A stretch of DNA of 64,000 bases from positions 1 through 64,000 of the forward strand of contig NZ_BDBQ01000010.1 in assembly GCF_001613065.1 (NCBI RefSeq), in the 5' to 3' direction. This document shows positions 27,426-35,798 of this stretch, piece after piece. Position 1 is the first letter of the stretch, and every line of letters starts with the position of its first letter. The DNA comes from Nocardia miyunensis NBRC 108239 (lineage in GTDB: Bacteria; Actinomycetota; Actinomycetes; Mycobacteriales; Mycobacteriaceae). Position numbers and translations under genes: made by a program. Below the pieces are notes generated by a model. The model did not search any database. It was given only the letters and a program-made list of their open reading frames with translations, and was not told the DNA's origin.

Positions 27426-27842
27426 ATGCCGAAACATATTGGCGGGAAAATTGTTTACAGTCCCGAAGAAGCCAAGGCCATGGGCTGGAACAGGCCCACA
27501 TCGCCCGAACTGATGGCCGAGGTCGAAGCGCTCGCAGAAAAGCGGGCCCGGGAAATCCCCGAGGAGCAGGCCCGTCTAGCGCGCGGCGAGGAGCCTGCGC
27601 AGGGGTACGCGGCCGACCGGCCCGCCCGATTCGGCCGCGACGAATTCGACGGCACCGAATACGAGCAGTGGGCTAAAGACCAGTGGGCCGAAGAGGATCG
27701 ACTCAGAGAGCAACGACGGAAGGCGAACGATACCCAGCAATCCCCGGCATCTGCCGGCGAACCAGGGTCGAGCGCACCGACATCACCCCCAACCGAGGAG
27801 ACCGACGCGGACGACAACGGCGGGATTTCCTTTCATATTTGA
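27426..27842 (+). CDS. Cassette small protein D2 (candidate immunity or accessory protein)
   Basis: 138 residues with AAGGAG 7 nt before the ATG. Paralogue of D1: MPKHIGGKIVYSPEEAKAMG, FDGTEYEQWAKDQWAEEDRL and final DDNGGISFHI. Very acidic and probably largely helical or disordered. The divergence between D1 and D2 parallels the divergence of the toxin domains, which would suit matched toxin-immunity pairs. Confidence 0.7.
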   Translation: MPKHIGGKIVYSPEEAKAMGWNRPTSPELMAEVEALAEKRAREIPEEQARLARGEEPAQGYAADRPARFGRDEFDGTEYEQWAKDQWAEEDRLREQRRKANDTQQSPASAGEPGSSAPTSPPTEETDADDNGGISFHI

Positions 27843-27920
27843 GCTGGAACCCCGACTGCAACAGCATTCGCCCTGGATTCGTTGGACTTCGAGGCAGGAC
27901 GGTTGGTAGGTCAGGGTTTC

Positions 27921-28838
27921 CTACGCGCTGGCGGGCTTGTGGGCTGTGACGAAGCGGCCGCCTCGGGCTGGGAACATGCCCTGCTCGGGGAACTCGGTGC
28001 CGTAGCGGTGGGCTACGTCGTCGACGACTTCGACGGTTACCGTCCAGCCGTGGTCGCGTAGCCAGGTGTCGACGGGGAAGTCCTGGTCCTCGTCCGGCCA
28101 TAGTTGGGTGATGTCGAAGCCTGATTTCTCGGCCATGCGGGCGCGCCGCTCCTGGAATTCCGGATCGCGGCGCAGTGCCGCCAGATCGGCGACGTATTCC
28201 AGTTCGATACTGCTGCCCGGGACGGTGAGTGCATCGACCGTGCGGAGCAGTTGCTCCTTCGCCGTGTTCGGCAGGAAAGGCAGTAGGCCCTCGGCCAGCC
28301 ATGCCGAGGGGCGGGATGGATCGAAACCGGCCGCCTGCAATGGACCTGTCCATTCTTCCCGCAAATCCACAGCGACTATCCGTCGATCCGCCCGGGGACG
28401 CGCACCCTGCTCGTCGAGGACGCGGTTCTTGAATTCCAGCACCTTCGGCGCGTCCAGTTCGTAGACCGCGGTTCCGGCGGGCCAGTCCAGGCGGAACGCG
28501 CGTGCGTCCAGTCCCGCGGCGAGCAGAACCATCTGGGATACCCCGGCTCCCGCAGTGCTGAAGTACTCGTCGAAATACCGCGACCGAACTCCCATGTAGC
28601 GGGCCATCGTCGACCAGGGGATGTCGGGGTCGTCCTCGACGTCGGGCCGAGTCGGCAATTCGATCGGCCCGTCGGCCGCCCGCACGAACGCCTCGGCATA
28701 GGGGTCGGACACCAACCCGTCGTCGCGACCGGTCTCCATCGCCCGCCCCGCCGCTACGGCGAGTGCGGTGAACCCCACGCCCGTGACGATGTCCCACTCC
28801 GCCGATGTACCTCCCGCAAACTCACTCGCGCTCGTCAT
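27921..28838 (-). CDS. SAM-dependent methyltransferase (leucine carboxyl methyltransferase-like, TIGR00027 type)
   Basis: 305 residues from ATG 28838 (MTSASEFAGG); ten more codons are open upstream. SAM-binding motif VLLAAGLDARAFRLDWPAG, with YELDAPKVLEFK and WLAEGLLPFLP, identifies the PF04072 family that is expanded in mycolate actinobacteria. The substrate is unknown, possibly a small carboxylate or polyketide. CTATAGA at about 28890 on the minus strand could be a -10. Confidence 0.9.
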   Translation of the reverse strand: MTSASEFAGGTSAEWDIVTGVGFTALAVAAGRAMETGRDDGLVSDPYAEAFVRAADGPIELPTRPDVEDDPDIPWSTMARYMGVRSRYFDEYFSTAGAGVSQMVLLAAGLDARAFRLDWPAGTAVYELDAPKVLEFKNRVLDEQGARPRADRRIVAVDLREEWTGPLQAAGFDPSRPSAWLAEGLLPFLPNTAKEQLLRTVDALTVPGSSIELEYVADLAALRRDPEFQERRARMAEKSGFDITQLWPDEDQDFPVDTWLRDHGWTVTVEVVDDVAHRYGTEFPEQGMFPARGGRFVTAHKPASA

Positions 28839-29346
28839 GTCTGGCCAATTTACTCGCCCGATCGGCAATTCAGCAATTGACTAGCTACCTCTATAGTGAG
28901 TGACGCAGGTCGATCGGCGGGTCCGGTCTCGAGGCCACGTGCCGCCGGGAGTTCTCATCCGATAGGCATGCCGGCAGTCGAGGGCTGGGGATCATCGGCT
29001 CGCCAAGTCACCGAGAGCAGGTAGCCGGAGTCCGTTCGAGATGCGCGCGGATGCCGCGCAATACGCGGAATTGCCTGCGGTGCCGCACGAATCAGCCCTT
29101 GTGCAACTGACCGTTACGACGCGAGTCGATGCGAGCCGGGAGGGGTGGCCGGATCGGCGAGTTTCGGTCGCCACTTCGGTGCGTGCAGCGGCGATTGCGG
29201 CAGGGTGCGCCTGGATCGAGGAGGGTGGTCGAGATGTGTATGGCGATGAAAGATCGGGAGAGTTCTGGTTGCCCAAGGGGGATCAGGCAACCAGAACGCA
29301 ATGTGTTGAGCCCCTGAAGGTTCGCGCTATCGGGTGCCGGACGGCG
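28839..29346. other. Intergenic region, possible small ORF
   Basis: 508 bp. A plus-strand ORF at 29041-29355 (104 codons, beginning MRADAAQYAELPAV, weak CCGGAG upstream) has no recognisable family and its stop overlaps the convergent DUF397 gene; I do not call it. Otherwise only the methyltransferase promoter is expected here. Confidence 0.35.
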
Positions 29347-29553
29347 TCAAGGTAGGTCGAAGCGGCCGCTCTGGAGGGCTGCGGTGAAGGCATCCCATGC
29401 GGTGGGAGCGAAGACCAGGGCTGGGCCGGTCGGGTTGGTGGAGTCGCGGACGCCGACCATGCCCTCGCTGACGTGGGCTACCTCGACGCAGGTGTCCTGA
29501 CTGGGCGACCTACTGCTCTTGAACCACGTTGCGCCGCTCAGGTCTACAGTCAT
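29347..29553 (-). CDS. DUF397 domain protein
   Basis: 68 residues, ATG start overlapping the stop of the upstream regulator by four bases. Typical DUF397: WFKSSRSPSQDTCVEVAH then VGVRDSTNPTGPAL and FTAALQSGRFDLP. In actinomycetes it is paired with a DUF5753/XRE regulator; both copies are thought to act together in development or secondary-metabolite control, sometimes as antitoxin-like partners. Role here is inferred from the pairing. Confidence 0.93.
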   Translation of the reverse strand: MTVDLSGATWFKSSRSPSQDTCVEVAHVSEGMVGVRDSTNPTGPALVFAPTAWDAFTAALQSGRFDLP

Positions 29554-30434
29554 GGCAGATACTCCCTTGCGACCTTCAGGAGCAGGTCCCTGCTCGTGCT
29601 TTCATTCAATGCTACCCGGTCGATCTGGGTCACTGCCTGCCGATATTGAGCGATCTCGGACTCATGATCCAGGTAGAGAGCACCTGTGTATCCCTGCACG
29701 TACACCACTGGCGGCTCGGTCAGCCGGGAGGTTAGTTGGGACGGAAACTCCATCAGGCCAAATGAACCCGCAAGCAGTCCCAGATGACTGCCGATCCGGT
29801 GGGGAACGATCCGAATCGAGATATTCGGCGCCAAGCCGACTTTCGCCAGGTACTCGAGCTGATCCTGCATCACACCGGGCCCACCGACCTGGTGATGCAG
29901 AACCGATTCACTCAGTAGCACCCGAAACTGGAACGCATCCGCGCCATCGTTGAGGCGAGCCATACGACGCCTGTGCACTTCGAAGACTGGTTCGAGCTCG
30001 CTTGCCGAGCGATTGGGGAAATCGATCCAAACGAGTGCTCGTCGATATGCAGGCGTCTGTAAGAGACCTGGAACCAAAGTCAACTGAAAGCTGGTCATCT
30101 GTCTCGCTACTTCTTCGAGTCCGATGAAGAGATCGAAGTGAGCCGGGATGACATCGGCGAAGTTGCTGTGCCACCAGCCCGGCTTCTTCGTCTCCGCGAC
30201 CAGGCTCACGAGCGCATCGCTGAGATCCGCTGGCGCACTGTATATCTCGCACAGAACTTTGACGTACAGCTCCTTCAGTTTCGGCCCCTGCTGACCGGAC
30301 TCCATCCGCCACAGGGTCTGCGGCGACACCTCGATCGCCTCGGCGGCGGCGACTGCCGAGACTCCGGACTGCTCGCGCAGTTTCTTCAGTTCACGACCCA
30401 ACATTCGCCGTGGGACGGCCGAACCGGTCATCAC
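29550..30434 (-). CDS. XRE-family regulator with DUF5753 domain
   Basis: 294 residues. N-terminal HTH: LGRELKKLREQSGVSAVAAA and IEVSPQTLWRMESGQQGP (about 12-55). The DUF5753 domain fills the rest, with TLVPGLLQTPAYRRALVW and SFGLMEFPSQL. First gene of a two-gene operon with the DUF397 gene. BldB/WhiJ-like systems use such pairs. Confidence 0.92.
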   Translation of the reverse strand: MMTGSAVPRRMLGRELKKLREQSGVSAVAAAEAIEVSPQTLWRMESGQQGPKLKELYVKVLCEIYSAPADLSDALVSLVAETKKPGWWHSNFADVIPAHFDLFIGLEEVARQMTSFQLTLVPGLLQTPAYRRALVWIDFPNRSASELEPVFEVHRRRMARLNDGADAFQFRVLLSESVLHHQVGGPGVMQDQLEYLAKVGLAPNISIRIVPHRIGSHLGLLAGSFGLMEFPSQLTSRLTEPPVVYVQGYTGALYLDHESEIAQYRQAVTQIDRVALNESTSRDLLLKVAREYLP

Positions 30435-30668
30435 TTGGTTTCACTACCTTTCGACTCGGATTCTGGAATGGGTTCAGAACGTCATTTTGGAAGCGGCACA
30501 GCATTTTCCGGGATTAGCGCCTCGAGAGCTTCCGCCGCGTTCTCCGGCAGCGTACTACTTGTCTCAGCCCGGCGGCCAGGATCCTAACTCGAATTCTCTT
30601 GCGCCCGAGTTCATTTGGCCTTGGCCGTCGGGTATTCCATTCTGACCGAAACCAATTCGGAGTATTCC

Positions 30669-30854
30669 ATGTACGACATTCCAGTAACCGACCACAGCCG
30701 GTTGCCCATCATGACGATCGAATACGCCCACGCCATCATGCAGACGCACCTGGAATGCCTGTCCGCAGTCTGCCAAGTGAAAGCTCAGGCGAAACAGCGC
30801 TTGATCGAGGCCGGACGGCTCGTCCCCGCCGACGTCCCCCACCTCGGATTCTGA
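30669..30854 (+). CDS. Small hypothetical protein
   Basis: 61 residues from ATG 30669 (MYDIPVTDHSRLP), with CGGAG 8 nt upstream; the frame is open a further 18 codons. Predicted mostly helical: IEYAHAIMQTHLECLSAVCQ, then VKAQAKQRLIEAGRLVP. It is transcribed away from the XRE gene. It resembles small proteins found beside DUF397/XRE genes, but no function can be given. Confidence 0.55.
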   Translation: MYDIPVTDHSRLPIMTIEYAHAIMQTHLECLSAVCQVKAQAKQRLIEAGRLVPADVPHLGF

Positions 30855-31155
30855 TCATCGCGACGCGGCACTCCACGCCCGTCGAGCGGCAGCCGCACGC
30901 GGGCTCGATGCCGGCGACACCAGCGCGAGCGCCCGGGGCAATGCGTCGGCGCGGCGGCACGACCCGCCCTGAGCGTGACTGCTGACTAGTAGCCGCAGGT
31001 GGACTCGTCGGCGCGGCAGCACGGCCCCGTCATCGGTGTGACTGCTGCTGGCGGTGGCCGGATGGATGCGCCGACGCCCTCCTTGACGGACAACGGCACG
31101 TTGTGATGATCGATGTCACATCTATTTAGTAGTTAGTAACTGTTAACTTAGCGCC
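30855..31155. promoter_or_regulatory. Intergenic region with direct repeats and an operator-like palindrome
   Basis: Two imperfect 41-bp direct repeats start at 30944 and 31006 (cgtcggcgcggcggcacg / cgtcggcgcggcagcacg, both ending gtgactgctg). At 31132-31147 GTTAGTAAC and GTTAAC palindromes overlap the probable -10 region just before the exporter gene, the usual place for a TetR or MarR operator. Confidence 0.5.
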
Positions 31156-32085
31156 ATGGCTGAACAGATGAGCGGAACCGAACGGCGTGCCCGGGTGCTG
31201 GCCATCGCCTGGCGAACGCTGCCCGCCGAGACGCCCGGCGCGCGGCCCAGGATCGACGTCACCGGCGCTGCCCTGCTTGCTCTCGGAACTCTCGGACTCC
31301 TGCTGGTGATCGCCGAACCTTCCTTCTGGGCGACAGCGTGGGTAGCCGGTGGCGTTCTCGCCGGTTCCGCCGCGATCCTCGCGATCTGGGCGTTCGCCGA
31401 ACTGCGCACCGCGGCGCCGTTGGTGAACCTTCGGCTGCTGGGCCAAGGGCCCGTGCTGCGCGCCAACCTGGCGATACTCGTGGCCGGGGCAGGCTTGTAT
31501 CTACTGTTCAGCCTCTTCACCCGATATGTACAGACCCCCATCGATGCCCACTACGGATTCGCGCTCCCCGGCGTCGCGGCAGGTGCGGCGCTCATACCGT
31601 TCTCGCTGCTCGGATTCGTTGCGGGAAAAGCGATGCCACGTCTCGTCGCACGCATCACCGAGCGGTGGACGTACGCGTTCTCGACAGCGATCGCCATTGC
31701 CAGCGCGTTGCTGTTCGTCGTCGGGAGCCGGTCGCTCCTGGTCGTTCTCGCCGCGATCGCACTACTCGGCTTCGCCGTCGGCGGCGTCTTCGCGGTGATT
31801 CCCGAACTCGTCCTCGTCGGTGTGCCTCGAGAGGAAACAGCCAGTGTGCTCTCGATCAACCAGATCTCCCGCAGCATCGGAATGAGCATCGGCAGCGCGC
31901 TCGCGGGCTTCCTGCTCTCCGCCACGACTCCGATCGGGGCCACGCTCCCCACCCGAAGCGGCTACATCACCGCCGCGTTGTGGGCGCTGCCTCCACTCGC
32001 GGCAAGCGCGCTCATCATCGCCACACAGCGACCCGCCCGCCAGCCCGCTCGAGTGTCACCAACCCAGTTATCTACCAACGGTTGA
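31156..32085 (+). pseudogene. N-terminally deleted DHA2-type MFS drug exporter
   Basis: 309 residues containing about eight transmembrane helices corresponding to helices 7-14 of a 14-helix DHA2 exporter. After a short leader (MAEQMSGTERRARVLA) the sequence enters directly at IAWRTLPAETPGARPRIDV, normally found between helices 6 and 7. Helices 1-6 with the motif A and proton-relay residues are missing. The promoter and operator look intact, so an internal in-frame deletion is likely. Probably a non-functional transporter, unless it is a half-size protein working as a partner. Confidence 0.65.
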
Positions 32086-32431
32086 TTTCGACTGCTGACG
32101 CCCGGCACCAACCTGGCGGTCAACGCCTTTCACGAGTTAGATCGTTCGTCTGCCCGGCCCGGGCGGACGCTTGGTGGCCTCGTCCGCTCGTCCGCCCAGT
32201 CAACGACAACGACAACGAGACGGCGACCCTCCCTGCGGCACGCCGATCCGGTGCGGGAGATCGTATGACGCGATTTCGACGACGGCGGGTACGCGGGGGC
32301 CGTGCTGGGCGCATCGCCCCGCCGCCTCTTCGCCGGGGGCTGTCCTGGACGCCGAATATCCACCCGCGGGTGGAGTGAGATCGGCTGGCGGGTGGTGTCC
32401 CGGCGCGCCCTCGGACGCGCATTCTCGAAGC
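32086..32431. other. Intergenic region
   Basis: 346 bp upstream of the isoprenylcysteine-methyltransferase-like gene. I see no gene, strong hairpin or clear promoter; several frames are open only because of the base composition. Confidence 0.35.
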
Positions 32432-33046
32432 ATGACAACTGTGGATGCGCTGGCCATGGTGGCCGGTTGGAGTATCGATATCGTCGGGCTGGTGTGGCTG
32501 GGGACCGCGGCGTGGTTCGCGGCGGTCCGACCGACCGGGATCCGGGGGAAGATCTGGCATTTCGCGCGGACACTCCTGCCCGAGCCCTGGATGATCGCCG
32601 GGATCGTCGTGCTCGGCGTCGTGATTCACCTTCTGCCCCAGCACATCTGGGATCCGATCACCTGGAAGGTCGCGGTGTTGCAGGGTTTCGGGGCGATCCT
32701 GATCATCGCCGCGGCGGTGCTGATGGTGTGGGCGCGTCTGGCGCTGGGCACGATGTGGGCGGGGCGGCCGATGATCCAGCAGGACCATCAGTTGCGGACC
32801 GGTGGGCCCTATCAACTCGTGCGGCATCCGATCTACACCGGACTGCTCGGGCTCATGATCGGCCTGACGCTGACAGCCGGATTCGGGTCCTCGATCGTGC
32901 TTCTCGTATTCGTCACCGGCTGGCTGCTGCGCCGAGTGCGGGTGGAGGACAACATGCTGATCGACACGTTCGGCGACGATTACCGCAGCTACCGGCAGCG
33001 CGTCCCGGCGCTGGTCCCGTTCGCCGGGCCGTTGATCCGGGTCTGA
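32432..33046 (+). CDS. Isoprenylcysteine carboxyl methyltransferase (ICMT) family membrane protein
   Basis: 204 residues from ATG 32432 (MTTVDALAMV). About five transmembrane helices, then the family signature LRTGGPYQLVRHPIYTGLLG and the C-terminal EDNMLIDTFGDDYRSYRQRV. Uses SAM to methylate a hydrophobic thiol or carboxylate; bacterial substrates are mostly unknown and could include isoprenoids. It stands alone. Confidence 0.9.
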   Translation: MTTVDALAMVAGWSIDIVGLVWLGTAAWFAAVRPTGIRGKIWHFARTLLPEPWMIAGIVVLGVVIHLLPQHIWDPITWKVAVLQGFGAILIIAAAVLMVWARLALGTMWAGRPMIQQDHQLRTGGPYQLVRHPIYTGLLGLMIGLTLTAGFGSSIVLLVFVTGWLLRRVRVEDNMLIDTFGDDYRSYRQRVPALVPFAGPLIRV

Positions 33047-33100
33047 GCGCGATTGGATGCGTGCAAGACGGTTCTCGAGCGGGAGATTACGTGCTATACA

Positions 33101-33138
33101 TAAGGCGAGGCTAACCTCCGCAGGCGAGGCTAACCTCG
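33101..33138 (+). promoter_or_regulatory. Two adjacent IdeR/DtxR-type iron boxes before bfd
   Basis: TAAGGCGAGGCTAACCTCC (33101-33119) is followed directly by a second copy of the AGGCGAGGCTAACCTC core (33120-33138), spaced 19 bp. The first matches 14 of 19 positions of the IdeR consensus TTAGGTTAGGCTAACCTAA. A TATACA hexamer at 33095 would place the boxes over the transcription start, so iron-loaded IdeR would control bfd. Confidence 0.7.
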
Positions 33139-33172
33139 CCGAGAACCGCCCAACCGCACCGCGAGGCCGACC

Positions 33173-33373
33173 GTGTACATCTGCATTTGCAACGCCGTGT
33201 CAGAATCCGACGTGCACAGCTGCGTGCAAGCGGGCGCATGCTCCACCAAACAGGTCAAGAACGCCTGCGGTTGGAAGCCCGGCTGCGGCAGCTGCACCCG
33301 ACGCTTCAGCGAGGTCTTCGGTCAGGCCATGGCCGCCTCGGCGAACGCTTCCTCGAACACTTCGGCAGCCTGA
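33173..33373 (+). CDS. bfd: Bacterioferritin-associated ferredoxin
   Basis: 66 residues, GTG start. [2Fe-2S] ligands fit C4, C6, C38 and C41 (YICICNAVSESDV and CGWKPGCGSC). Bfd passes electrons to the heme of bacterioferritin to release stored iron. It lies upstream of bfr on the same strand, 146 bp apart, behind tandem iron boxes. The C-terminus is Ala/Ser-rich. Confidence 0.92.
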   Translation: MYICICNAVSESDVHSCVQAGACSTKQVKNACGWKPGCGSCTRRFSEVFGQAMAASANASSNTSAA

Positions 33374-33416
33374 TTTCGCAAGCAGTCGAGGCGCCCGGAA
33401 AAAGCTGAAAATTTGC

Positions 33417-33435
33417 TCAGGTGAGCCTTGCCACA
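33417..33435 (+). promoter_or_regulatory. Degenerate IdeR-type box before bfr
   Basis: TCAGGTGAGCCTTGCCACA resembles the IdeR consensus at about 12 of 19 positions, keeping AGGT, AG and CT...CC. It is 85 bp upstream of the bfr start, the usual location for iron-activated mycobacterial bfr promoters. Confidence 0.45.
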
Positions 33436-33519
33436 ATGAGGTGTGGCTGACCTTTGCACTGATACAATCCGGGGCCCCGGTGTTCAGGGCCCCATTCGTC
33501 ATGTGTCACTATCGCTTTC

Positions 33520-34002
33520 ATGGAAGGCGACAAGGAAATTATCACGTTGCTCAACGAGCAGCTCACCGCCGAATTGACGGCGATCAACCAGTACTTCCTG
33601 CACGCCAAGATGCAGGAGAACTGGGGCCTCACCAAGCTCGCCAAGCACACTCGATACGAGTCCATCGATGAAATGAAGCACGCGGAGCTCCTCACCGACC
33701 GCATCCTGTTTCTCGAGGGACTCCCCAACTATCAAAAGCTCAACGTTCTGCGGATCGGCCAGACCGTCGGCGAACAGCTGCAGGCCGATCTGGCCGTCGA
33801 GATGGAAGCGGTGAACCGGCTGCGACCCGGCATCGAACTGATGCGCTCGCGCGGTGACGTGACCTCCGCCCGGATCTTCGAGAAGATCCTCGAGGACGAG
33901 GAAGAGCACGTCGACTATCTCGAGACCGAACTCGATCTGCTCGAGAAGCTCGGTGAGCCGCTGTACCTCCAGCGCTTCACCGAAACCCCCGAAGACGACT
34001 GA
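33520..34002 (+). CDS. bfr: Bacterioferritin
   Basis: 160 residues, a full-length heme-containing ferritin subunit. Ferroxidase ligands include E18, E51 and H54 (ESIDEMKHAE), with E127/H130-equivalent residues in EDEEEHVDYLE; the heme-axial Met is M52. The 24-mer oxidises and stores iron. Downstream of bfd, probably under IdeR control. Confidence 0.96.
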   Translation: MEGDKEIITLLNEQLTAELTAINQYFLHAKMQENWGLTKLAKHTRYESIDEMKHAELLTDRILFLEGLPNYQKLNVLRIGQTVGEQLQADLAVEMEAVNRLRPGIELMRSRGDVTSARIFEKILEDEEEHVDYLETELDLLEKLGEPLYLQRFTETPEDD

Positions 34003-34055
34003 TCCCGCACGCATCCGTCCGGTCGCGCGAGCACGACCGGGCGGGTGCGTCGGGC

Positions 34056-35798
34056 CTACATCCGCCGCAGTGCCGAGATGCGTTCCGACAGTTGATCTAC
34101 CGTGGCCAGCGCCGTGGGCGGTCCGCCGCACTCGCGGCGCAGCTCACCGTGAATCACGCCGTGCGGTTTGCCGGTGCGGTGATGATGCATGGCGACCAGG
34201 CTGTTGAGTTCGCGGCGCAACTCCCCCAGTTTGTCCGCGGTCGCAACACGTTCCGACGCCGCCGAGGCGCTCGGCCCATCCTGGACGGCCGTGGCCGCCG
34301 AACTTCTCTCCTGAATCTGGCGAGTCTGCCGATCCCGCAGTAGCGCGCGCATCTGATCGGCGTCGAGCAGGCCTGGAATGCCGAGATAGTCGGCCTCCTC
34401 GTCACTGCCGGAGAAGGTGGCCGTGCCGAACGAATCACCGTCGTAGATCACCTGATCCAGCTCGGCGTCCGCGGCCAGCGCGACGAACTTCCTGTCCTCC
34501 TCGCCCGGCTCGTCCTCCTGCTTGTTCGCCTCGATCAGCAGCTCGTCGTCGAGAGCGTTCTTCTCGCGATGCGGCTTTCCGATGACGTGATCGCGCTGCA
34601 CCTCGAGCTGCGCGGCCAGATCCAGCAGCACCGGCACCGATGGCAGGAATACGCTCGCGGTCTCCCCGGGACGACGCGCACGCACGAAACGACCGATCGC
34701 CTGCGCGAAATACAGCGGCGTCGAGGCGCTGGTCGCGTAGACGCCGACCGCCAAGCGCGGCACGTCCACGCCCTCGGACACCATGCGCACCGCCACCATC
34801 CACGGATCGGTACTGCGGGCGAACGCATCGATCCGATCCGAGGAACCCGGGTCGTCGGACAGCACCACCGCGGGCTTGCTGCCCGAAATATGTTCCAGCA
34901 GATCGGCGTAATCGCGCGCCTTCTCCTGATCGGTGGCGATCACCAGGCCGCCGGCGTCGGCCATGCCCGTCGCGCGCAGCTGCCGCAGCCGGGTATCGGC
35001 GGCGATCAGCACCTTCGACATCCAGTCACCGGCGGGGTCGAGTGCGGTGCGCCACGCGCGCGCTGTCTGCTCGGCGCTCAGCGGCTCACCGAGACGTGCG
35101 GAATACTCCTCGCCCGCGCTGTCGCGCCAATGCGCCTCACCCGAATAGGCCAGGAAAACCACGGGCCGCACGACGCCGTCGGCCAACGCCTCGGAATATC
35201 CGTAGCTGTGATCGGCGCGCGAACGAGGGAATCCGGCCTCGTCGGGTTCGTAGGTGACGAAGGGGATCTGGCTGTCGTCGCTGCGGAACGGGGTACCGGT
35301 CAGCGCCAGGCGCCGCGTCGCGTCGCCGAACGCCTCGGCCGTCGCCTCACCCCAGCTCTTGGCATCGCCCGCGTGGTGGATCTCGTCGAGAATCACCAGG
35401 GTGCGGCGGTTTTCGGTGCGCACGCGATGTTTGAACGGATGCGAGGCCACCTGCGCGTAGGTGACGACCACGCCGTGATAATCGCCGGACGTGCCGCCAG
35501 TGGAGTTGGAGAAGTTCGAATCCAGCGCCAGCCCGGCCCGCGCCGCCGACGCCGCCCACTGATGCTTGAGATGTTCGGTGGGTGCGACCACCGTCACCTG
35601 ATCGACGGTGCGATCGGCCAGCAGCTCCGACGCCACTCGCAGCGCGAACGTCGTCTTGCCTGCTCCCGGGGTCGCAACCGCGAGAAAATCACGTGGTTTG
35701 GTAGTCAAATACCTGGTCAGAGCCCTGCGCTGCCACGCACGTAAAGAACCGCCACCACCCGAAGTCACTCGACGAAGCGTACCGACCCCCACCGACAA
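34056..35798 (-). CDS. DEAD/DEAH-box SF2 helicase
   Basis: 580 residues. Helicase core: AVATPGAGKTTFALRVASEL (Walker A), VILDEIHHAGDAKSWG (DEIH box), ALTGTPFRSDD (motif III) and FAQAIGRFVRARRPGE (motif VI). Between and beyond lies a conserved C-terminal extension ending ATVDQLSERISALRRM. Similar single-copy helicases occur across mycolate actinobacteria with unstudied roles. Convergent with bfr (53-bp gap). Confidence 0.88.
   Translation of the reverse strand: MSVGVGTLRRVTSGGGGSLRAWQRRALTRYLTTKPRDFLAVATPGAGKTTFALRVASELLADRTVDQVTVVAPTEHLKHQWAASAARAGLALDSNFSNSTGGTSGDYHGVVVTYAQVASHPFKHRVRTENRRTLVILDEIHHAGDAKSWGEATAEAFGDATRRLALTGTPFRSDDSQIPFVTYEPDEAGFPRSRADHSYGYSEALADGVVRPVVFLAYSGEAHWRDSAGEEYSARLGEPLSAEQTARAWRTALDPAGDWMSKVLIAADTRLRQLRATGMADAGGLVIATDQEKARDYADLLEHISGSKPAVVLSDDPGSSDRIDAFARSTDPWMVAVRMVSEGVDVPRLAVGVYATSASTPLYFAQAIGRFVRARRPGETASVFLPSVPVLLDLAAQLEVQRDHVIGKPHREKNALDDELLIEANKQEDEPGEEDRKFVALAADAELDQVIYDGDSFGTATFSGSDEEADYLGIPGLLDADQMRALLRDRQTRQIQERSSAATAVQDGPSASAASERVATADKLGELRRELNSLVAMHHHRTGKPHGVIHGELRRECGGPPTALATVDQLSERISALRRM

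Noticed and set aside
29041..29355. 104-codon plus-strand ORF beside DUF397
   Set aside because: Weak ribosome-binding site, no family, and overlap with the end of the DUF397 gene; kept only as a note.
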